Assembly: GCA_024698325.1 (NCBI GenBank)
Contig: JAILRG010000132.1
Span: forward strand, 1 to 64,000
DNA from: Treponema sp.
GTDB lineage: Bacteria; Spirochaetota; Spirochaetia; Treponematales; Treponemataceae
Direction: 5' to 3'
Length of the DNA stretch: 64,000 bases
A model generated the notes under the pieces. That model searched no databases, was not told the origin of the DNA, and worked only from the letters and a program-made list of their open reading frames with translations. Both the position numbers and the translations under genes were made by a program. Shown in pieces: positions 29,855-38,884 of the stretch. The first letter of the stretch is position 1. The number at the start of each line of letters is the position of its first letter.

Positions 29855-31006
29855 TTATTTCAACAGGCTATTGAAGAGGTCAAGCACGTCCTGCTTTGAA
29901 GCGTCGCGCGGGTTACCCGGTGCACATGCGTCTTTGATTGCGCATTCAGACAGGTAGTCCAAATCCTCAGTCTTTACGATGCCTTTGAGGCTCTGAGGAA
30001 TGCCAACGTCGATAGAAAGCTGGCGCACTGCGTCAACAGCTGCCTTGCGGTACTCTTCCTGGCTCATCTTATCCACGTCTTTTACGCCCATAACGCGTGC
30101 AATCTCGCGATATTTTTCGCCAGAAGCAGGTGCGTTGAATTCCATGACTGTCGGAAGGAGGATTGCACAGGCAACACCGTGGGGTGTGTCGTAGAAAGCG
30201 CTCAAAGTGTGAGCCATAGCGTGGTCAATACCCAGACCAACATTTGAGAAGCCCATACCGGCGATGTACTGGCCCAGAGCCATCTCTTCGCGGCCTTTTG
30301 CATCTCCCTTAACAGAAGCGCGCAGTGAGCGGCCGATGATTTCGATGGCTTTCAGGTGCATCATGTCTGTCATTTCCCAGGCAGCCTTGGTGATGTAGCC
30401 TTCGATAGCGTGTGTCAAAGCGTCCATACCGGTAGAAGCAGCCAGTTTTGCGGGCATAGACATCATCATGTCCGGGTCAACGAATGCTACGAGCGGAATG
30501 TCATGTACGTCAACGCAGACGAACTTGCGCTTTGCCTGAACGTCGGTGATAACGTAGTTGATTGTTACTTCAGCTGCAGTACCAGATGTGGTCGGAACAG
30601 CAAGAATCGGAAGACAAGCGTTCTTTGTTGCAGCAACGCCTTCCAGAGAGCGGACGTCTGCAAACTCGGGGTTTGTCATGATGATGCCGACAGCCTTTGC
30701 GGTATCCATTGAAGAACCGCCGCCGATGGCGATGATGTAGTCAGCGCCGCATTTTTTGCAGGCTGCAACACCGGCAGTTACGTTTTCTACCGGAGGATTG
30801 GGTTTAATGTCTGAATATACTTCGTAAGCCAGTCCTGCATTGTCCAGAACGTCGGTTACTTTTTTAGTCACGCCGAACTTAATCAAGTCAGGGTCGGTGC
30901 ACACAAAAGCTTTTTTCCAGCCGTGTGATTTTGCTTCGTTTACGATTTCGTTGATGGCTCCTTTACCATGGTAAGAAGTCTGGTTCAGCGTAATTCTGTT
31001 TGCCAT
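29855..31006 (-). CDS. Iron-containing alcohol dehydrogenase
   Basis: IAIGGGSSMDTAKAVGII; VPTTSGTAAEVTINYVITD; GIDHAMAHTLSAFYDTPHGVACA. Confidence 0.93.
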   Translation of the reverse strand: MANRITLNQTSYHGKGAINEIVNEAKSHGWKKAFVCTDPDLIKFGVTKKVTDVLDNAGLAYEVYSDIKPNPPVENVTAGVAACKKCGADYIIAIGGGSSMDTAKAVGIIMTNPEFADVRSLEGVAATKNACLPILAVPTTSGTAAEVTINYVITDVQAKRKFVCVDVHDIPLVAFVDPDMMMSMPAKLAASTGMDALTHAIEGYITKAAWEMTDMMHLKAIEIIGRSLRASVKGDAKGREEMALGQYIAGMGFSNVGLGIDHAMAHTLSAFYDTPHGVACAILLPTVMEFNAPASGEKYREIARVMGVKDVDKMSQEEYRKAAVDAVRQLSIDVGIPQSLKGIVKTEDLDYLSECAIKDACAPGNPRDASKQDVLDLFNSLLK

Positions 31007-31109
31007 TTTTTTGATACCTCCAATTTTGCGGGTACGATACCGCTTTTTACATGGATAGTATCTGTCCTGACTCCTGATTTTGCAAGCAAAAAAAAAGCAG
31101 AAAAGCGCA

Positions 31110-31230
31110 CAAAAACGTCAGTCAGCCTGCAGGGCGATTCCAAGAAGCCCGCAGGATAATTGCCGGGCGCCTTCAAAAAGCATGCAGGCAATTGCGGGGC
31201 CGGCGCAAACTTTTGCCAGCCAGAAAGCTA
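31110..31230 (-). repeat. GC-rich degenerate tandem hairpin repeat
   Basis: Minus strand CTGCATGCTTTTTGAAGGCGCCCGGCA and CTGCGGGCTTCTTGGAATCGCCCTGCA in tandem; flanking GGCTGGCAAAAGTTTGCGCCGGCC. Confidence 0.65.
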
Positions 31231-31491
31231 CTTACCGGTTACCAGTCCCCAGCCAGCAGGAATCTCCACCGCCGGCTTTTTGCCGCCAGCGCCTGCACCA
31301 GAAGAGCCTCCGGGAGCCGCTTTCGGGGGCGTGGCTTTCTTAAAGGCATCCAGCGCCTGATCCAGCAGCACCATGGCCATGTTCATGGTCTGGTCGGTCT
31401 TGCGGTCGATATCCTCAATCTTCTTCCAGTTGTCAAAAAGCGTATTGTAAGCCTTGTTCATGGCCACATAGGTCTCGCGGTCTAACGTCAT
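31228..31491 (-). CDS. Small hypothetical protein with Pro/Gly/Ala-rich C-terminus
   Basis: MTLDRETYVAMNKAYNTLFDNWKKIEDIDRKTDQTMNMAMVLLDQALDAFKKATPPKAAPGGSSGAGAGGKKP. Confidence 0.6.
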   Translation of the reverse strand: MTLDRETYVAMNKAYNTLFDNWKKIEDIDRKTDQTMNMAMVLLDQALDAFKKATPPKAAPGGSSGAGAGGKKPAVEIPAGWGLVTGK

Positions 31492-31567
31492 GTTCTTCCT
31501 CTGACATCCATAGTAGGCGGAATGCCGGGTTTTATCAACCGGCTTTTGCAAAGCGGCAATGCTGCCG

Positions 31568-32404
31568 CTAGACCCGCACGATGGGGCGGTAGAAGAAAGT
31601 CACGTGGCGGCGGCTGGTAGCCTGCTCTTTCTTCATCTCAAAGTCATCGTCAAAGTATTCAATCAGGTCGGTAAGCTTCCTAAAGCCGTAGTCCACGGTG
31701 TCAAAGCCGGGATCCTGCCGCTTAAAGAAAGAGCCTGCAGCGCTCACGTCTGCCCAGCCGGTATCATCCACGTATTTGTCGTAGGCGGTGTTCAAAAGCT
31801 TGAAGATTTTGCGGAACTGGCGGTCGCTCATGGCAACCTCGCCGTCCTTATTCTTGCGTAACAGGCCCAGAAGCTTCTTTTTGGGCTTATCGGCAGCCTT
31901 GTGGCTCTTGCGCTTCTGCTCGGCAAAGGCGGCGTCCTCTTCCGGCGACAGCTCTTCCTGCTCGTCGGCAAGGTTTTCAATGTAGATAAAGTCATCACAG
32001 GCGCTGATGAAGGACTGTGGCGTTTTTTTCTGGCCCACGCCAAAGACGTAGAGCTGGCTTTCGCGAAGCCGTGTGGCAAGCTTGGTAAAGTCACTGTCAC
32101 TGGTGACAAGCGCAATCGCATCGTACTTGTCTGTGTAGAGCAAATCCATGGCGTCGATAATCATGGCGCTGTCGCTGGAATTCTTTCCCTGGGTGTAGGC
32201 AAACTGCTGCACGGGAATAATCGCATTGTCGTTCAGCTCTGTCTTCCAGTTTTTGAGTGTCGGAAGCGAAAAATCGCCGTAGGCACGCTTGGTAATGATG
32301 TGGCCGTGCACTGCAATTTCCTGCAGGATTGCCCGAAGCTTTTTGCACGGCGTATTGTCAGCGTCAATCAAGACGGCAATATTTTTCTGTTCAATTTCGT
32401 CCAT
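31568..32404 (-). CDS. NYN-domain (LabA/DUF88-like) putative RNase with probable C-terminal OST-HTH/LOTUS domain
   Basis: IAVLIDADNTPCKKLRAIL...GKNSSDSAMIIDAMDLLYTDKYDAIALVTSDSDFTKLATRLRESQLYVFGVG; C-terminal ~75 aa HTH-like. Confidence 0.88.
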   Translation of the reverse strand: MDEIEQKNIAVLIDADNTPCKKLRAILQEIAVHGHIITKRAYGDFSLPTLKNWKTELNDNAIIPVQQFAYTQGKNSSDSAMIIDAMDLLYTDKYDAIALVTSDSDFTKLATRLRESQLYVFGVGQKKTPQSFISACDDFIYIENLADEQEELSPEEDAAFAEQKRKSHKAADKPKKKLLGLLRKNKDGEVAMSDRQFRKIFKLLNTAYDKYVDDTGWADVSAAGSFFKRQDPGFDTVDYGFRKLTDLIEYFDDDFEMKKEQATSRRHVTFFYRPIVRV

Positions 32405-32449
32405 GCCCGGAGTGTAGCACAAAAAAGTCTGTAAGAACAGCGCAAAGTA

Positions 32450-32458
32450 TGCTATAGT
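32450..32458 (+). promoter_or_regulatory. Extended -10 promoter (TGCTATAGT) of the exonuclease gene
   Basis: TGC-TATAGT ends 7 nt before the ATG at 32466. Confidence 0.6.
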
Positions 32459-32465
32459 CCAACAG

Positions 32466-33239
32466 ATGACCTATCTTTTTTTTGACATTGAATGCGCCAA
32501 CAGCTTTGGCGGCATTGGTAAAATCTGTTCCTTTGGCTATGTGCTCTGTACCGCAAAGACAGACGGAAGCGGCTTTGAAATCATCGAGACGGACGACATT
32601 CTGACAAACCCGAAGGCGCCCTTTGACTGGTACCTCTTTAAGCCCGGCTCAAAATGCACCCTCAGCTACAGCCGCGACGAATACCAAAAGCAGCCAGACT
32701 TTTCCCAGTTCTACAGCACCATAGCATCACTGCTGTCGGCCCCGGACCGTCTTGTAGTAGGCTTTGGCTGCAAGAACGACATCTCTACCATTATTTGCGA
32801 GTGCATCCGCTACCGGCTTCCTCTGCCAGACTTTAGCTGCTACGATATTCATCCCCTGCTGGAGCAGCACTACCAGAGCCAGGGCGGCTTAAGCGCCTTT
32901 GTGCAGGCGCTCGGCATAGACACTGAGGACATGGCCTTTCACGACAGCCGGGCGGACGCCTATTTTACGATGAAAGTGACTGAAAAACTCATGCAGGATG
33001 CATCCAGGCCTGTCCACGAATTAGTCGCCGGCCTCGCTCCACTTACAAGCGCACAGGCACTAAAAGACCTGCAAAAAAAGCTCTATAAAAAATGGTGCGA
33101 AAACGAAGAAAAGCGCAAGGCCGAAAAAGCCTCCCGCGAAGGAGAAACGTACAAGCCGCGCCGTATTTCAAAACGAGTGACGGTGCCAGACTGGTTTGAC
33201 TGGCAGAAAGCGTTTGATAATCAACTAAAAGCCCACTAG
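32466..33239 (+). CDS. DEDD (DnaQ-like) 3'-5' exonuclease family protein
   Basis: FFDIECANSFGGIGKICSFGYV; VGFGCKNDISTI; AFHDSRADAYFTMKVTEKLM. Confidence 0.8.
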   Translation: MTYLFFDIECANSFGGIGKICSFGYVLCTAKTDGSGFEIIETDDILTNPKAPFDWYLFKPGSKCTLSYSRDEYQKQPDFSQFYSTIASLLSAPDRLVVGFGCKNDISTIICECIRYRLPLPDFSCYDIHPLLEQHYQSQGGLSAFVQALGIDTEDMAFHDSRADAYFTMKVTEKLMQDASRPVHELVAGLAPLTSAQALKDLQKKLYKKWCENEEKRKAEKASREGETYKPRRISKRVTVPDWFDWQKAFDNQLKAH

Positions 33240-33340
33240 GCTTAATTTCCACCAGGCTTACTTACCCGCTCAAATCCTCATTCATTCCTCTTTTTTCCAG
33301 AAACACAGCTGTTTATTTAAAAACCGGCGTAGTTTTTTTG

Positions 33341-33369
33341 TTGACAGAAACTGATAGCACCTCTATCAT
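33341..33369 (+). promoter_or_regulatory. Sigma-70-type promoter of porin/alpha-galactosidase operon
   Basis: TTGACA-N17-TATCAT. Confidence 0.8.
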
Positions 33370-33399
33370 AATTATGAAATTGTGATAGTAGCACTATCA
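33352..33399 (+). promoter_or_regulatory. Two copies of candidate operator TGATAG-N5-CTATCA
   Basis: 33352-33368 TGATAGcacctCTATCA overlapping the -10; 33383-33399 TGATAGtagcaCTATCA just downstream of the predicted TSS; centres 31 bp apart. Confidence 0.85.
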
Positions 33400-33435
33400 G
33401 TTACAAAGTGTTCTGATGACAAAAAGGAGGACTTT

Positions 33436-35364
33436 ATGAAGTTACAGAAAAAAGCTAAACGTGCTGTCACGGCAATTGCAGCACTAACCCTTACAGCCAG
33501 CTTGTCTTTCGGCGAAACATACGAGACGGCAAAGGCGCGCACCCTAAAGACCGACATCGGTGACATTTCGTTCGGCGCCTGGGGCCGGTCAACCTTTGAG
33601 TTCGGCCACCAGAAAACCAGCACAAAGATTACAGCGGATACAACCGCGACAGGAGATACGGCTGTAGCGGCAGGTGTCGCAGCCATGGCCGACTATGCCG
33701 TCAACGACGGGTCTGTAACACTGGCATCCGACGGCAGCAATGCAGAAGCTTATGCAACCGCAGTCGGCACCTACGCAGGCAGCGCATGGGCAACAGCAAA
33801 TCAGTCTGATTTAACAACCGCCGCTATAAACGCAGGCTGCACCACACCAGAACAAATCACAGCCTATATTACAGAAGCTGCTACACAATACGGCACTAAA
33901 ATCGGGAATGCTGTTGCAGGCACTATACTCGTCAACACCCTCAAAGGCCTTGAAAGCGACACCACCGACAGCTCAAACTACGCGGCCTTAGAGCCGGACT
34001 GGAGCTATGGAAACCGCATCGGCTTCTGGATTATCGGCCGCACGCCGGATCAGAAATTCGGCTTTGACTTCAACCTGGACGCCGACGGCCGCGCCCTCTT
34101 CGTCCACAAACTCTGGGACTCAACAGAGTCAACAGCAGACACCAACTACAACGAAGACGGAAAATATGCGGTTGCCATCGGCGATCAGGCAAAAATCTGG
34201 GGACTTTTCGACAATCCGCTTTTCCAGACAAAAGTAGCCTTTGGCCGCATGCGCGAAAACGAGCTTCGCGGCTCCATCGGTGACTTTGGCCAGCGGGAAT
34301 CCAGCGACGTAAAATCAGAAGACGACATCTTCCAGGAAATCTGGACTGCCACCGGCCTCTTTGCATCAGTCAAAGGCAATGCAGACTCTCCGCTCAAGGG
34401 CTTTTACGCAAACGCCGCCATTGACCCGGCAGGCTTAATCGGCATTACCACCGATTCAGACGGAAACCTCGTGTCCTCCAGCGACAGTGCAACCGATACC
34501 GACAGCTCAAAGGCCGTCAGCCTCTACAAGGCAGTGCGGAACTTTCAGGGCGGCGTCGGCTACACCATCCCCGGCATCGCGCAGATTAAAGCCCAGTACT
34601 GGGGCGACTCCATCGACACGTCAAACTACCGCTATGCCACCAGCACCTATGCAAGTGCCCGCAGCGCCGGTTACGGCTTAAACGACTACTACGGACGCAT
34701 GGAGTTCGGCATCGACTGGCTTGGCTTTATGGGCGGCGCCACGTCTATTGGCGAAGTTGACCTTGAAAAAACTCCCAACGCAAGCCTGATTGAGCTTGGC
34801 TTTAAGGTGCCGATTGTCACCGACAGCAACCTGCGTGACTACGACCCGGAAAAATTCTACAACTGGTACAGCTGCCTTGGCACTCTGGGCGTCATTCAGA
34901 AGGGATTCATCATGTACAAGGGCCACATCTGGGGCGGACAGGGCGTTTCAAATCTGTCACAGTACTCCTACGGTCTGGTCAACATGAACAAGGGTGACGG
35001 CGCCGACATCTTCATGGCGGGCATCGACTTCCTGACCGAAATCTGCATCAATCCGTTCGGCAAGCAGAACCTGTTCCTCGGCCTTTCCGGTAACTACAAC
35101 ATCACCTCTGCCAGCGCAGACGGCAAGATGACCTACAGCGGCGCCACCGTCAGCATTTCCGACCTGGAGCTGCTCCAGCACAAGTTCGCCGCAGAGCTGT
35201 ACTTTAAGAAAACCTTTGCCGCAAACAACTTCATGTTCGCCGGTATCGCAGGCAACTGGTCAATCCAGACCCTTAATGGAACGGTTAGCGACGTTGTAGA
35301 CTTAAGCTACAAGTCAACAAGTCAGAAGTTCTACATGCCGATTGGCGTAGAGCTGTTCTTCTAA
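33436..35364 (+). CDS. Putative outer-membrane porin-like beta-barrel protein
   Basis: Signal peptide MKLQKKAKRAVTAIAALTLTASLSFG; ISFGAWGRSTFEFGHQ; repeated amphipathic strands; C-terminal YMPIGVELFF ending in aromatic residues. Confidence 0.75.
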   Translation: MKLQKKAKRAVTAIAALTLTASLSFGETYETAKARTLKTDIGDISFGAWGRSTFEFGHQKTSTKITADTTATGDTAVAAGVAAMADYAVNDGSVTLASDGSNAEAYATAVGTYAGSAWATANQSDLTTAAINAGCTTPEQITAYITEAATQYGTKIGNAVAGTILVNTLKGLESDTTDSSNYAALEPDWSYGNRIGFWIIGRTPDQKFGFDFNLDADGRALFVHKLWDSTESTADTNYNEDGKYAVAIGDQAKIWGLFDNPLFQTKVAFGRMRENELRGSIGDFGQRESSDVKSEDDIFQEIWTATGLFASVKGNADSPLKGFYANAAIDPAGLIGITTDSDGNLVSSSDSATDTDSSKAVSLYKAVRNFQGGVGYTIPGIAQIKAQYWGDSIDTSNYRYATSTYASARSAGYGLNDYYGRMEFGIDWLGFMGGATSIGEVDLEKTPNASLIELGFKVPIVTDSNLRDYDPEKFYNWYSCLGTLGVIQKGFIMYKGHIWGGQGVSNLSQYSYGLVNMNKGDGADIFMAGIDFLTEICINPFGKQNLFLGLSGNYNITSASADGKMTYSGATVSISDLELLQHKFAAELYFKKTFAANNFMFAGIAGNWSIQTLNGTVSDVVDLSYKSTSQKFYMPIGVELFF

Positions 35365-35423
35365 TATAAACAGACATCCATGCCTTTTTCTGCTTACCGG
35401 CAGCAAGAGGCACAGATCAACAC

Positions 35424-35457
35424 CCCCTGCGGGTCGTAACGCCGCAGGGGCTTTTTT
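35424..35457 (+). terminator. Intra-operon terminator after porin gene
   Basis: CCCCTGCGG-gtcgtaacg-CCGCAGGGG-CTTTTTT, immediately before GH36. Confidence 0.85.
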
Positions 35458-35469
35458 GGGGAGAGGGAG

Positions 35470-37365
35470 ATGAGTAAACCCGTCATATCAGAATACCGCT
35501 ACCATGGTACCGGCGAGACAGATACAGAAAACCGCGTCATTGACATTCTTTCGATACAGGCGCTCATTGATTCAGCGGTAGACGCCGGGGAAAAAGACTT
35601 CTGTAAAAAACATGATTTTGCCTTTTACGGTTCCGGCTGGCAGAGCTGGGGCTTTGGCGGCGAGCTTGATCCCGGCTGTTTTCAGAAACGCTATATTCCG
35701 GTCGTGCCCCAATGGAAGCAGTATTTTTCGATTCCCGGCGTACAGAAAAAAATTGTCCGCAGAAAAAAGCTCTTACAAGGCTCTTTTTTCATCTATTTGC
35801 GCTGGAACAATGGCGGCAAAAACACCTGGCTTTGCATCGCTTCTGTAGGAAACGTCCACACGCAGAAAGACGGACAAAAACCACTCCCACCCGTAAACTT
35901 TTTTGTAGACCGCAAAAGACGCGAAATTGTCTGCACCGCCTGCACCGACGGCAAACGATGGGAAGCAGACGAGCTTATGGCGCAGATTGCTGTTTTTTCA
36001 GCAGCAGATTTCTTTACGCTGCGCGATACGACGCGAAATCTCTTTGCTGAAGACAGAAACGCGCGGTTTGGCTCGCTTGCCTTTTTGAATACACGCGCTG
36101 ACAGCACACTGATTCGCACTGGCGGCTGGGAAAGCTGGTACAACCACTATGCTGACATCAACCACACGCTTATCGAAGGCGACTTACAGGCCCTCGGCAC
36201 CACCGAAAACCTTATTAAGACAGAGCTGCTTGATGCCAATGCCCCCTGTGTATTTCAGGTAGATGACGGCTGGGAAATTGCATTAGGTGACTGGGATGCC
36301 CGCACCGACCGCTTTCCCGGCGGCATGAAGGCGCTTTCGCAGAGCATCGCAGACAAAGGCTATATTCCCGGACTGTGGATGGCACCCTTTGCAGTTGACT
36401 GGCGGAGCGAAACCGCACGCGCGCACCGCGACTGGATTTTGCGCGGCAACGACGGTAAGCCAATCGCCGCCGGCATGAACCTGCTGTGGGGGGCCAGGTT
36501 CGGTCGTGAGCAGCCCTCACTCCCCTATTCCTACTTCTGTCTGGACCTAAGCCGCGACGACGTTATCGCGCATCTGGACGCGCTTATGGAAAAAGCGGTC
36601 AATGAATGGGGCTTCCGCTACCTGAAGCTCGACTTTCTGTTTGCAGGACTTCTTGCCGGCGCTCATGCAAACGGAGGTGCCGCCTATGAATGGTATGACA
36701 AAGCCGTGCGAACACTCACCCGCCGGACGCGCAACAACAGGGGCGAACCTGTCGCCTACCTTGGCTGCGGCATGCCCTTTGAATCAAGCTTTAACGCATT
36801 CCCGCTTTCCCGCATCGGGCCTGACACAAAAGAAGCATGGGACATCGGCTGGATGAAGCGCGCGCAGTACGAAGCCCGCCCCAGCGCCTTTGCTTCCCTG
36901 CAGAGCACGCTCGGCCATGCATTCTGGGACAACGCGGTGTATATCAACGACCCCGACGTGGTGTTTCTGCGTTACCAGAACATCAGCTTAAACGACAAGG
37001 AAAAACTGTTAATTGCGCTGGTAAACTTTCTCTTTGCAAGCCAGCTTATGCATTCCGATGATCCGGTGCACTTTGATGCAGAAAAAGAAGGCGCCTTTAC
37101 CCAAAAGGTACGCGCATTGTACCGGCAGTTTGACGGCGTTGAATTCGGCCTTGAAAACCTGAACTCGACAAGCTACCGCATTTTCTCCCGAGACGGCGCA
37201 TACGCAGGCTGCATCAACCTGGGCGAAAAACCGGTGACAGTCACAAAGGCAACGCTATGCAAAAGCAAGGAAAAATCGCTTGCAGCAGTGCTGGAATACG
37301 CACAAGAGACCGCTGACAGCTATATATTCGAGCCGCACTCAATTTCAATGTACGCATTAGCCTAA
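35470..37365 (+). CDS. Alpha-galactosidase-like glycoside hydrolase (GH36 family)
   Basis: FQVDDGWEIALGDWDARTDRFPGGMKALSQSIADKGYIPGLWMAPFAV; WGFRYLKLDFLFAG catalytic-Asp motif. Confidence 0.85.
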   Translation: MSKPVISEYRYHGTGETDTENRVIDILSIQALIDSAVDAGEKDFCKKHDFAFYGSGWQSWGFGGELDPGCFQKRYIPVVPQWKQYFSIPGVQKKIVRRKKLLQGSFFIYLRWNNGGKNTWLCIASVGNVHTQKDGQKPLPPVNFFVDRKRREIVCTACTDGKRWEADELMAQIAVFSAADFFTLRDTTRNLFAEDRNARFGSLAFLNTRADSTLIRTGGWESWYNHYADINHTLIEGDLQALGTTENLIKTELLDANAPCVFQVDDGWEIALGDWDARTDRFPGGMKALSQSIADKGYIPGLWMAPFAVDWRSETARAHRDWILRGNDGKPIAAGMNLLWGARFGREQPSLPYSYFCLDLSRDDVIAHLDALMEKAVNEWGFRYLKLDFLFAGLLAGAHANGGAAYEWYDKAVRTLTRRTRNNRGEPVAYLGCGMPFESSFNAFPLSRIGPDTKEAWDIGWMKRAQYEARPSAFASLQSTLGHAFWDNAVYINDPDVVFLRYQNISLNDKEKLLIALVNFLFASQLMHSDDPVHFDAEKEGAFTQKVRALYRQFDGVEFGLENLNSTSYRIFSRDGAYAGCINLGEKPVTVTKATLCKSKEKSLAAVLEYAQETADSYIFEPHSISMYALA

Positions 37366-37378
37366 GGAAGAACACAAC

Positions 37379-38884
37379 ATGGATAAGTCATCAGTCATTT
37401 TTGGAAACCGCATAGACGCGAAAACGCTCCGCAAAGCTGCGGCACAGCAGAAGAAATTCCTCAAGAAGTTCGGCGACGACCGGAATACGCCATATCACTT
37501 AAAGGCTGTCGATAACGACGTTCTTACGCCCGCTTTTGGGGCAAAAGTCCTGGTGCTGACAGACGAGCCGTCGCCCGCGCTTCCGGAAAAAGCAATCATC
37601 ATCGGAAACATCCGCATGGGATTCGGCCATTACCGCATCTCCATGGCAATGGCAAGCGCCGCACATGCGCTCGGCTATACGCCGCTCTGGCTGGACTTAA
37701 ACTCATTCCCAGAGACCACCGGTACAAAAATAATTGCCTGGCAGAATAGACTGTACTCGATGGCAAGCCGCCTGTCGCAAAAATCCCGTCTCTTTAACAA
37801 GCTCGTCTGGGACCCGCTGAACACTGAAGGCTTTAAAAAGCTTACCTACAACGCAGTCGACCAGAAAACCTCAGAGCTTATGACTCCGATTCTGCACGAC
37901 CTTCCGCGCGAAACGCCGTTCATAGCCACCCACGTCTGGCCAAGCCAGGCCGCCATACACGCAGGCTTTACGCATGTCGTAAACGCCATTCCCGATAACT
38001 GGGCAATGGCGCTCCATTTAAGCGAAGGCGCCCGGCACACCGTGCAGACGCCGTCTACCTACCAGAGCTACCGCATGCTCAAAGGCTTTGCCGGCGACAA
38101 AGTACTCACCCCCATGGCTGCAGACGACATCGCCTACACAGGGCAGTACATCGACGACGAGCTGGTGGCAAACATTGAATCAGATTGCAAAATGCGCCTT
38201 GAGCGCCTCTCTTCTCATACCTCTCCTCAGTGCCTTCGGTTCCTCCTGACAATAGGCGGAGCTGGTGCTCAGGGCGATTATTTTGCAAACCTCATACAGA
38301 CGCTTCTGCCATACATCATGGAAAAGCGAGCCTGCCTGTATCTGAACATAGGCGACTACGAAAACATGTGGCAGTTTTTTAAGGAAAAACTCCCCGAGAT
38401 TGTGCCTCTCTCAGAAACGCATTTTAACGACTGGACCGCCACAAAAGCGTTTGCAGAAAAAGCCCTGCGCGCCTCCAGCTCCGAGCCTGAATCGCACGGC
38501 ATTCACGTATTCTGCCACACCGATATTTTCGCGGCCGTCTACGCAACAAACCTGCTGCTCCGCGCAAGCGACGTGCTTATAACAAAGCCGAGCGAGCTTG
38601 CGTTCTATCCGGTGCCAAAGCTGATGATTCAGCATGTAGGCGGACACGAGTGCTGGGGCGCAATCCGCGCGGCAGAACTTGGAGACGGCACGCCCGAATG
38701 CCCGAACCTTGCCTACGCACAAACCATGCTTAAGACATTCATCGAAAGCCCCGACTTGCTCCAGCAGATGAACATGGCTATTATTTCAAACAAAAAAGCC
38801 GGCATCTACAACGGGGCATATCATGCTGTCGAACTTGCAGCCGGCACAAAGGAGAGTAACTATGAGTGGCCAGGTCGTCAGTAA
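37379..38884 (+). CDS. GT-B fold glycosyltransferase-like protein (MGDG synthase/MurG-like N-terminal motif)
   Basis: IRMGFGHYRISMAMASAAHALGYTPLWLDLN resembles the GxGHxxxA motif; SDVLITKPSELAFYPVPKLMI resembles the C-terminal donor-binding region. Confidence 0.6.
   Translation: MDKSSVIFGNRIDAKTLRKAAAQQKKFLKKFGDDRNTPYHLKAVDNDVLTPAFGAKVLVLTDEPSPALPEKAIIIGNIRMGFGHYRISMAMASAAHALGYTPLWLDLNSFPETTGTKIIAWQNRLYSMASRLSQKSRLFNKLVWDPLNTEGFKKLTYNAVDQKTSELMTPILHDLPRETPFIATHVWPSQAAIHAGFTHVVNAIPDNWAMALHLSEGARHTVQTPSTYQSYRMLKGFAGDKVLTPMAADDIAYTGQYIDDELVANIESDCKMRLERLSSHTSPQCLRFLLTIGGAGAQGDYFANLIQTLLPYIMEKRACLYLNIGDYENMWQFFKEKLPEIVPLSETHFNDWTATKAFAEKALRASSSEPESHGIHVFCHTDIFAAVYATNLLLRASDVLITKPSELAFYPVPKLMIQHVGGHECWGAIRAAELGDGTPECPNLAYAQTMLKTFIESPDLLQQMNMAIISNKKAGIYNGAYHAVELAAGTKESNYEWPGRQ

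Noticed and set aside
30985-31191. 68-aa minus-strand ORF upstream of Fe-ADH
   Set aside because: Composed of the hairpin-repeat region plus leader; the Fe-ADH start with GGAGG is a better gene model.
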